Assembly (NCBI RefSeq): GCF_039538145.1
Contig: NZ_BAABBV010000001.1
Location: 248,001 to 312,000 of the forward strand
Direction: 5' to 3'
DNA: 64,000 nt
Source of the DNA: Gryllotalpicola daejeonensis
Lineage (GTDB): Bacteria; Actinomycetota; Actinomycetes; Actinomycetales; Microbacteriaceae
Shown: positions 58,371-64,000 of the stretch, one piece after another
How the letters are laid out: the number at the start of each line of letters is the position of its first letter
How positions within the stretch are numbered: the stretch's first letter is position 1
Program-made: the position numbers and the translations under genes
Notes under the pieces: generated by a model
Told to the model about the DNA's origin: nothing
The model's input: only the letters and a program-made list of their open reading frames with translations
Databases searched by the model: none

Positions 58371-59968
58371 CGGTTCAGATCCACGTCAGCGGCGCGGTGA
58401 AGGCGGCTGTCGAAGCCGCCGTCCCCGCGCTCGTGACGGACCTCGTCGCGTCGGGCATCTTCGCCCAGGACCCCACGCTCTGGGGCCCCGACGCCGAGTC
58501 GGAGGCGAGCAAGCGCCTCGGCTGGATCGACGCCGTGAACATCTCGCGGCCGCTCGTCGCCGACATCTACGCGCTGCGCGACAAGCTGCGCGCAGCCGGT
58601 GTCAATCACATCGTCCTCGGCGGCATGGGCGGCTCGTCGCTCGCGCCCGAGGTCATCACCAACACCGAGGGCGTCGAGCTCACGATCCTCGACACGACCG
58701 ACCCGGGCCAGGTGCTCGCCGCGACGGGCGACCGTCTCGAGACCACGGCCGTCGTGGTGTCGTCGAAGTCGGGTTCCACGCTCGAGACCGACAGCCACAA
58801 GCGCATCTACGAGAAGGCGTTCCGTGACGCCGGCATCGAGCCCACCGAGCGCATCGTCATCGTGACCGACCCGGGCTCGCCGCTCGACCAGAGCGCCCGC
58901 GAGGCCGGCTACACGGTGTTCAACGCCGACCCCAACGTGGGCGGCCGCTACTCGGCGCTGACCGCGTTCGGCCTCGTGCCCTCCGGTCTAGCCGGCGTCG
59001 ACCTCGAGGAGCTGCTCGTCGAGGCGGAGGCCGTGCTGCGTGAGCTCGCGATCGACGACGAGAAGAACCCGGGCCTGATCCTCGGCGCCGCGATGGCGTC
59101 GAAGGGCAAGCTCGGCATCGTCACCGACGGCAGCCCGCTGGTCGGCTTCGGCGACTGGGCCGAGCAGCTCATCGCCGAGTCCACCGGAAAGCTCGGCAAG
59201 GGCGTGCTTCCCGTCGTCCTCGGCACCGAGGCGCCCGAGCTCGACCAGAAGCCCGACGACCTGCAGATCGCCCGCCTCGTCGAGGACGCGACCGAGTTCC
59301 ACCTGCTGCCCCAGGCGCGCCACGAGGGTGAGATCCTCGTCTCCGGCTCGCTCGGCTCGCAGTTCGTGCTGTGGGAGTTCGCCGTCGCCGTCGCGGGCCG
59401 CCTGCTCGGCATCAACCCCTTCGACCAGCCCGACGTCGAGGCCGCCAAGGCCGCGGCCCGCGCGCTGCTCGACGCGACCCCCGAGGCCACCGACCCGGTG
59501 TTCACCGAGGCCGGCATCGAGGTGCGCGCGACCGAGGGGCTGCTCGACGGGGCATCCGATCTCGACGGCGCCATCGGCGCGCTGCTCGCCCAGCTGCCCG
59601 CCGACGGCTATGTCGCCGTGCAGGCCTACGTCGACCGCGTCGCCCTGCCCCAGCTCGCCGGCATCCGCGACCTGATCGCGGCGCGCGCGAAGCGCCCCGT
59701 CACCTTCGGGTGGGGTCCGCGCTTCCTGCACTCGACCGGGCAGTTCCACAAGGGCGGCCCCGCGGTCGGTGTGTTCCTGCAGATCACGTCGACGCACCAG
59801 CAGGACCTGCAGATCCCTGACCGTCCGTTCACCTTCGGCCAGCTGATCGACGCGCAGGCGGCCGGCGACGGCACCGTGCTCGCGCAGCACGGCCGCCCGG
59901 TGCTGACCCTGAACCTGACCGACCCTGAGGCGAACATCGCGACCCTCTTCGGCGCGGTCAACGAGTAG
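58367..59968 (+). CDS. pgi: Glucose-6-phosphate isomerase
   Basis: A 533-residue isomerase linking glycolysis and the pentose phosphate pathway. GGMGGSSLAPEVI and VVVSSKSGSTLETDSH are the phosphate-binding motifs; NVGGRYSALTAFGLVP follows. It is of the actinobacterial form that differs from canonical E. coli Pgi. Start GTG 58367 overlaps the tal stop by 4 nt (GTGA). The position inside the zwf operon is common in actinobacteria and would match NADPH production with glucose flux. Confidence 0.93.
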   Translation: MTVQIHVSGAVKAAVEAAVPALVTDLVASGIFAQDPTLWGPDAESEASKRLGWIDAVNISRPLVADIYALRDKLRAAGVNHIVLGGMGGSSLAPEVITNTEGVELTILDTTDPGQVLAATGDRLETTAVVVSSKSGSTLETDSHKRIYEKAFRDAGIEPTERIVIVTDPGSPLDQSAREAGYTVFNADPNVGGRYSALTAFGLVPSGLAGVDLEELLVEAEAVLRELAIDDEKNPGLILGAAMASKGKLGIVTDGSPLVGFGDWAEQLIAESTGKLGKGVLPVVLGTEAPELDQKPDDLQIARLVEDATEFHLLPQARHEGEILVSGSLGSQFVLWEFAVAVAGRLLGINPFDQPDVEAAKAAARALLDATPEATDPVFTEAGIEVRATEGLLDGASDLDGAIGALLAQLPADGYVAVQAYVDRVALPQLAGIRDLIAARAKRPVTFGWGPRFLHSTGQFHKGGPAVGVFLQITSTHQQDLQIPDRPFTFGQLIDAQAAGDGTVLAQHGRPVLTLNLTDPEANIATLFGAVNE

Positions 59969-59980
59969 TAAGCGAGCTCA

Positions 59981-61522
59981 ATGTCCCCGGTGGAGATCAC
60001 CAAGGATTTCAATCCTCTGCGCAGCCGTGACGATCAGCGGCTGAACCGCATCGCTGGGCCGTCGGGCCTCATCATCTTCGGCGTGACGGGCGACCTGTCG
60101 CGCAAGAAGCTGATGCCGGCCGTCTACGACCTGGCCAACCGCGGCCTGCTCCCCCCTGGCTTCGCACTCGTCGGCTTCGCCCGACGCGACTGGGTCGACC
60201 AGGACTTCGAGCAGGTCGTCTACGAGGCCGTCAAGCAGCACGCCCGCACCCCGTTCCACGACGAGGTGTGGCAGCAGCTTGCCCAGGGCATCCGCTTCGT
60301 CCCCGGCGAGTTCGATGACGACGAGGCGTTCCAGCGCCTCGCCGACACGATCCACTCGCTGGACGAGGAGCGCGGCACCAACGGCAACCACGCCTTCTAC
60401 CTGTCCATCCCCCCGAAGGCCTTCCCGCTCGTCACCGAGCAGCTGAAGAAGTCGGGGCTGGCGGACTCGCAGGAGGGTCAGTGGCGCCGCGTCGTCATCG
60501 AGAAGCCCTTCGGAAGCGACCTGAAGACGGCTCGTGAGCTGAACGCGGTCGTGGAGTCGGTCTTCCCGCCGGACTCCGTGTTCCGCATCGACCACTACCT
60601 CGGCAAGGAGACGGTCCAGAACATCCTGGCGCTGCGCTTCGCCAACGAGCTGTACGAGCCGATCTGGAACGCCAACTACGTCGACCACGTGCAGATCACG
60701 ATGGCCGAGGACATCGGCGTGGCCGGGCGTGCCGGCTACTACGACGGCATCGGCGCTGCCCGCGACGTCATCCAGAACCACCTGCTGCAGCTGCTCGCTC
60801 TCACCGCCATGGAGGAGCCGATCAGCTTCGACGCGAAGGACCTTCGCGCCGAGAAGGAGAAGGTGCTGGCCGCCGTCCGCCTGCCTGAGGACCTGTCCAC
60901 TGCGACCGCGCGCGGCCAGTACGCGGGTGGCTGGCAGGGTGGCGAGAAGGTGCTCGGATTCCTCGAAGAGGAGGGTATGAACCCTCAGTCGACCACCGAG
61001 ACCTTCGCCGCGATCAAGCTCGAGATCGGCACGCGCCGCTGGGCCGGAGTCCCGTTCTACCTGCGCACCGGTAAGCGCCTGGGCCGCCGCGTCACCGAGA
61101 TCGCGGTCGTCTTCAAACGCGCCCCGCAGCAGCTGTTCGACGGCTCGCAGACCGAGGCGCTCGGTCAGAACGCCCTCGTGATCCGCGTGCAGCCCGATGA
61201 GGGCGTCACGCTCCGCTTCGGCTCCAAGGTCCCGGGCGCGGGCATGCAGGTGCGCGACGTCACGATGGACTTCGGCTATGGCCATTCGTTCACCGAGGCG
61301 AGCCCCGAGGCATACGAGCGGCTCATCCTCGACGTGCTGCTGGGCGACCCGCCGCTGTTCCCCCGCCACGAAGAGGTCGAGCTCTCCTGGAAGATCCTCG
61401 ATCCGATCGAGGAGTTCTGGGCGAAGCAGGGCCAGCCCGAGCAGTACAAGCCGGGCTCGTGGGGCCCGAAGTCCGCAGACGACATGATGGCCCGTGACGG
61501 CCGAACTTGGAGGCGTCCGTGA
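59981..61522 (+). CDS. zwf: Glucose-6-phosphate 1-dehydrogenase
   Basis: A 513-residue NADP-dependent enzyme, first step of the oxidative pentose phosphate pathway. The nucleotide motif is FGVTGDLSRKKLMPAVYDL near residue 33, and the active-site RIDHYLGKETVQN lies at about 205-217. VVIEKPFGSDLKTAREL and TGKRLGRRVTEIAVVFK are further family blocks. The stop overlaps the opcA start by 4 nt (GTGA). It likely depends on OpcA for assembly. Confidence 0.96.
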   Translation: MSPVEITKDFNPLRSRDDQRLNRIAGPSGLIIFGVTGDLSRKKLMPAVYDLANRGLLPPGFALVGFARRDWVDQDFEQVVYEAVKQHARTPFHDEVWQQLAQGIRFVPGEFDDDEAFQRLADTIHSLDEERGTNGNHAFYLSIPPKAFPLVTEQLKKSGLADSQEGQWRRVVIEKPFGSDLKTARELNAVVESVFPPDSVFRIDHYLGKETVQNILALRFANELYEPIWNANYVDHVQITMAEDIGVAGRAGYYDGIGAARDVIQNHLLQLLALTAMEEPISFDAKDLRAEKEKVLAAVRLPEDLSTATARGQYAGGWQGGEKVLGFLEEEGMNPQSTTETFAAIKLEIGTRRWAGVPFYLRTGKRLGRRVTEIAVVFKRAPQQLFDGSQTEALGQNALVIRVQPDEGVTLRFGSKVPGAGMQVRDVTMDFGYGHSFTEASPEAYERLILDVLLGDPPLFPRHEEVELSWKILDPIEEFWAKQGQPEQYKPGSWGPKSADDMMARDGRTWRRP

Positions 61523-62463
61523 TCGTCGACCTTTCCGACACCACTACCAACGGCGTCGCGAAGACCCTCGTGAAGATCCGCGAGGAGGGTGGCGTCGTCA
61601 CCCTCGGCCGGGTCCTCACCCTGGTCATCTCGACTGCGATGGGCGAAGAGGAAGAGGCCATCGAGGCCGCGAACGACGCCTCGCGCGAGCACCCCATGCG
61701 GGTCATCGTCATCGCGAAGGCCGACGACGAGGACCCGACGGTCGCATCGGTGGGCCACCGTCTCGACGCGCAGATCCGCGTTGGAGCCGACGCCGGTGCC
61801 TCCGAAGTCATCATCCTGCGCGCTTACGGCGACGTCGCTGATGACGAAGAGGGCCTCGTCACCGCCCTGCTGCTGCCGGACGCCCCCGTGGTCGCCTGGT
61901 GGCCGCGCAAGGCGCCGATCAAGGTCTCCGACTCGCCGCTCGGCCGCATCGCCACGCGTCGCATCACGGATGCCTCGACCCAGCCCGACCCGGCCGCGGC
62001 GATCCGCCACAACTCGGTCACGTACGCCCCCGGCGACACCGACTTCGCGTGGACCCGCCTCACCCTGTGGCGCGCCCAGCTCGCCGCGGCGCTCGACCAG
62101 CCGCCGTACGAGCCGGTCACCCAGGTGCACGTGACGGGTGCAGAGGACTCCCCCTCGACGTACCTGCTCGCCGCGTGGCTGCGCATGGCACTCGATGCGC
62201 CGGTGAACAAGGACATCACCACCCGTGCGAACGGTTCGAGCGGCATCCACGGCGTGCGCCTCACGCGCCCGTCGGGTGAGATCGACCTCGAGCGCGATGT
62301 CCCCGGCATCGCGACGCTCAAGCAGCCGAACCAGCCGACGCACGACCTGGCGCTGCCGCGTCGCAACCTGCGCGACTGCCTCGCCGAGGAGCTGCGCCGG
62401 CTCGACCCCGACGAGCTGTACGGCCAGGTCATCACCAAGGGAATCGCACTGCTCGGTCACTAG
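61519..62463 (+). CDS. opcA: Glucose-6-phosphate dehydrogenase assembly protein OpcA
   Basis: A 314-residue OpcA family protein that promotes assembly or redox control of Zwf in cyanobacteria and actinobacteria. Family blocks are DEDPTVASVGHRLDAQIRVG, VAWWPRKAPIKVSDSPLGR and YLLAAWLRMALDAPV. GTG 61519 with GGAGG 6-8 nt upstream is preferred over an in-frame TTG 12 nt earlier. The gene pair zwf-opcA supports an actinobacterial origin. Confidence 0.94.
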   Translation: MIVDLSDTTTNGVAKTLVKIREEGGVVTLGRVLTLVISTAMGEEEEAIEAANDASREHPMRVIVIAKADDEDPTVASVGHRLDAQIRVGADAGASEVIILRAYGDVADDEEGLVTALLLPDAPVVAWWPRKAPIKVSDSPLGRIATRRITDASTQPDPAAAIRHNSVTYAPGDTDFAWTRLTLWRAQLAAALDQPPYEPVTQVHVTGAEDSPSTYLLAAWLRMALDAPVNKDITTRANGSSGIHGVRLTRPSGEIDLERDVPGIATLKQPNQPTHDLALPRRNLRDCLAEELRRLDPDELYGQVITKGIALLGH

Positions 62464-62492
62464 TGCCGGCGCGCCGGTAGGTTGAGAAGACT

Positions 62493-63263
62493 ATGACGAA
62501 CGAACGGCGGGTGCTTGTCCACCCGAACAAGCAAGCACTCGCCGCTTCGGTCGCGGCGCGCTTCCTGACCAAGGTGGTCGACATCATCGCCGACTTCGGC
62601 GATGCGCACATCGTGCTCACCGGCGGCACCATCGGCATCGGCTCGCTGGCCGCGGTCAACGAGTCGCCGGCGCGCGACACCGTCGACTGGTCGAAGGTGC
62701 ACTTCTGGTGGGGCGACGAGCGCTTCGTGCCGAAGGCCGACGGCGACCGAAACGAGCTGCAGGCCCGTGAGGCGCTGCTCGACCACATCGATGTGCCCGC
62801 CGAGAACATCCACGCGTTCGCGGCGAGCGACGAGGTGGCGTCGCTGGAAGAGGGCGTCGAGGCGTACGCCGCCGAACTCGCCCGCTTCTCCCCCGACGGC
62901 GGCCAGTGGCCGCGGTTCGACCTCACCTTCCTCGGCGTCGGACCCGACGGGCACATCGCCTCGCTGTTCCCGAACCTGGCAGGCATCCGCGTCACCGACG
63001 CCCCCGTGATCGCGGTGCGCAACTCGCCCAAGCCGCCGCCCGAGCGCTTGTCGCTGACGCGGCCGGTGATCAATTCGTCGGAGCGCGTGTGGCTTGTGCT
63101 CGCCGGCGCCGACAAGGCGTCTGCTCTCGGCCTCGCGCTCGCGGGCGCGTCGTATCTCGAGGTGCCGGCTGCGGGCGCCAAGGGACGCAGGCGCACCGTC
63201 TTCTTCGTCGATCAGGATGCCGCGGCCGAGGTTCCAGAGGAATTGATCGCCGAGTCGTACTGA
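62493..63263 (+). CDS. pgl: 6-phosphogluconolactonase
   Basis: A 256-residue NagB/DevB-fold lactonase, hydrolysing 6-phosphogluconolactone. It includes ADFGDAHIVLTGGTIGIGSL, VHFWWGDERFVPKADGDRN, LTFLGVGPDGHIASLFP and VRNSPKPPPERLSLTRPVI, the usual catalytic and phosphate-binding blocks. A TAGGTT hexamer at 62478-62483 with GAGAAG before the ATG suggests an additional promoter or a ribosome site. It ends the operon before a strong terminator. Confidence 0.94.
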   Translation: MTNERRVLVHPNKQALAASVAARFLTKVVDIIADFGDAHIVLTGGTIGIGSLAAVNESPARDTVDWSKVHFWWGDERFVPKADGDRNELQAREALLDHIDVPAENIHAFAASDEVASLEEGVEAYAAELARFSPDGGQWPRFDLTFLGVGPDGHIASLFPNLAGIRVTDAPVIAVRNSPKPPPERLSLTRPVINSSERVWLVLAGADKASALGLALAGASYLEVPAAGAKGRRRTVFFVDQDAAAEVPEELIAESY

Positions 63264-63284
63264 GCTCAGGCGCCTCTTCCCAAG

Positions 63285-63338
63285 ACGCAGGCTAGGGAGG
63301 GCTTTTCTCGCGAATCGCCCTCCCTAGCCTGCGTTTTT
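63285..63338 (+). terminator. Strong rho-independent terminator after pgl
   Basis: An 18-bp perfect stem (63285-63302 against 63317-63334, ACGCAGGCTAGGGAGGGC) has a 14-nt loop and is followed by TTTTT. It closes the tkt-pgl operon. Confidence 0.93.
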
Positions 63339-63370
63339 CGCAGCAGCCATTGCGTGCCGGAACGCAGCAA

Positions 63371-63390
63371 GCCCCCGCCGAAGCGGGGGC
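63371..63390 (-). terminator. Hairpin terminator after rbpA
   Basis: GCCCCCGC / GCGGGGGC, an 8-bp perfect GC stem with tetraloop CGAA (TTCG on the minus strand), lies 33 nt past the rbpA stop in its direction of transcription. The following minus-strand bases are TTGCTGCG, so the U tract is weak. Confidence 0.7.
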
Positions 63391-63423
63391 CTGCTATGGG
63401 TGCGCGTCGACGAGCTTCTGCGA

Positions 63424-63786
63424 CTAGCTCGCGACCGTGCCGCGGCGCGCGCGCAGCTTGTCGAGCGCCTCCTGCAGAAGGGCCTCGGCCTCTTCCTCGG
63501 TGCGGCGCTCCTTCACGTAGGCGAGGTGCGTCTTGTACGGCTCGTTCTTGGCGACGGCCGGCGGGTTCTCACGGTCGCGGCCGGCGGGAAGGCCGGACAT
63601 CGGGCAGTCGATGATCTCGGGGATCTCTTCCTCGGGCAGGTTCGCCGCGAAGTAGCGGACGGTCTCGTTGCCGAGCGCGTCCCAGTACGAGATCGCGATG
63701 CGATCGGCGTGGTGGCCATGGTCCTGCTCGCCCATCGGGCCCGCGCCGACGCGCGAACCACGGATGGCGCTGCCTCCGGAAACCAT
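63424..63786 (-). CDS. rbpA: RNA polymerase-binding protein RbpA
   Basis: A 120-residue protein of the actinobacteria-specific RbpA family, which binds the principal sigma factor and RNA polymerase and promotes open-complex formation. The N-terminal tail MVSGGSAIRGSRVGAGPMGE, the core region AISYWDALGNETVRYFAANL, CPMSGLPAGRDRENPP and the sigma-interacting helix EEEAEALLQEALDKLRARRG are visible. One Cys of the CPMSG motif is present. Strong AGGAGG 5 nt from the ATG. It is convergent with pgl. Confidence 0.96.
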   Translation of the reverse strand: MVSGGSAIRGSRVGAGPMGEQDHGHHADRIAISYWDALGNETVRYFAANLPEEEIPEIIDCPMSGLPAGRDRENPPAVAKNEPYKTHLAYVKERRTEEEAEALLQEALDKLRARRGTVAS

Positions 63787-63862
63787 TGCTCCTCCTAGAT
63801 GTTTCGGGTGTGCGTGTGCGAGGGGTGTCGTGCGACCACGACGACGTCGAAGCTGTGCGGGC

Positions 63863-64000
63863 TTACGACGTGAAGCGGGTGATGAGGCCGAGAACCACGA
63901 TGCACACGATCCAGACGAGACCGAGGATGACCGTGATGCGGTTCAGGTTCCGCTCTGCGACGCCGGAGGCGCCGAGGTTCGAGGTCATGCCGCCGCCGAA
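63863..64000 (-). CDS. secG: Preprotein translocase subunit SecG (3' part)
   Basis: The minus-strand frame ending TAA at 63863 reads GGMTSNLGASGVAERNLNRI then TVILGLVWIVCIVVLGLITRFTS, which is the conserved GGG-type loop and second membrane helix of SecG. The 5' end lies beyond the window edge. SecG aids SecYE-mediated export. In related genomes secG follows gapA-pgk-tpiA, and it is followed here by rbpA on the same strand. Confidence 0.85.
   Translation of the reverse strand, partial: FGGGMTSNLGASGVAERNLNRITVILGLVWIVCIVVLGLITRFTS

Overview
The window is a stretch of GC-rich chromosome from an actinobacterium, most likely a member of Micrococcales and probably family Microbacteriaceae. The markers are a mycothiol ligase (mshC), pafBC beside tatAC, RbpA, OpcA, the imuA-imuB-dnaE2 mutasome, a GlgM-type glycogen synthase divergent from glgC, many starts preceded at 6-7 nt by a TANNNT-like -10 (leaderless mRNA), and a tandem array resembling the inverted-repeat element scattered through Microbacteriaceae genomes. 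The family placement is inference; no 16S gene is present. I see no prophage, insertion sequence, CRISPR array or plasmid gene. This is mostly core chromosome with a few accessory islands.

Layout. 1-5030 (minus): tatC (5' tip), tatA, pafC, pafB, an FKBP-like lipoprotein, trmI and a HAD phosphatase, the neighbourhood that in many actinobacteria surrounds the Pup-proteasome genes, which are absent here. 5137-9130: a PAC2 protein, mshC, an M20 peptidase and tRNA-Leu(GAG) with its terminator. 9199-16140: a small orphan, treZ-treY (trehalose from alpha-glucan), uppP and a SulP transporter. 16240-22120: a LexA-box promoter driving imuA-imuB-dnaE2. 22171-31210: MFS pump with divergent HTH regulator, an orphan protein, a uridine-kinase-like NTPase with two membrane proteins, a DEAD/DEAH helicase, an SGNH hydrolase and a D,D-carboxypeptidase.

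31275-44704: a TrmH-type methyltransferase followed by a duplicated fragment of its own 3' end, a sirtuin, a histidine phosphatase, a beta-propeller lipoprotein, a glycosyltransferase, an alpha/beta hydrolase, a DEDDh exonuclease, a small monooxygenase, rpmE2, an ABC ATPase, glgM/glgC, serB, fabG, and DUF3099 - zinc-finger miniprotein - SURF1. 44736-48703: a RecQ-like helicase with a phosphoribosyltransferase-like tail, five 45-bp tandem repeats and an ABC-F ATPase. 48718-52783: sufB-sufD-Rieske-sufC-sufT. 52929-54855: ctaA and ctaB (heme A synthesis). 55109-63263: tkt-tal-pgi-zwf-opcA-pgl (pentose phosphate pathway). 63424-64000: rbpA and the 3' part of secG.

Functional themes are NADPH supply (pentose phosphate genes), cytochrome oxidase maturation (ctaA, ctaB, SURF1), Fe-S assembly, storage glucan and trehalose metabolism, and the DNA-damage response (PafBC, LexA-controlled mutasome, RecQ-like helicase). 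I found no clearly new multi-gene system. The observations most worth following are the synonymous-only duplication at the trmH-like 3' end, the expanded 45-bp repeats, the four-copy inverted element at 6171-6250, a short leader ORF before sufB, and a frequent octamer (CGGATGCC/GGCATCCG) that appears to override codon preference. No intergenic gap exceeds about 300 bases.
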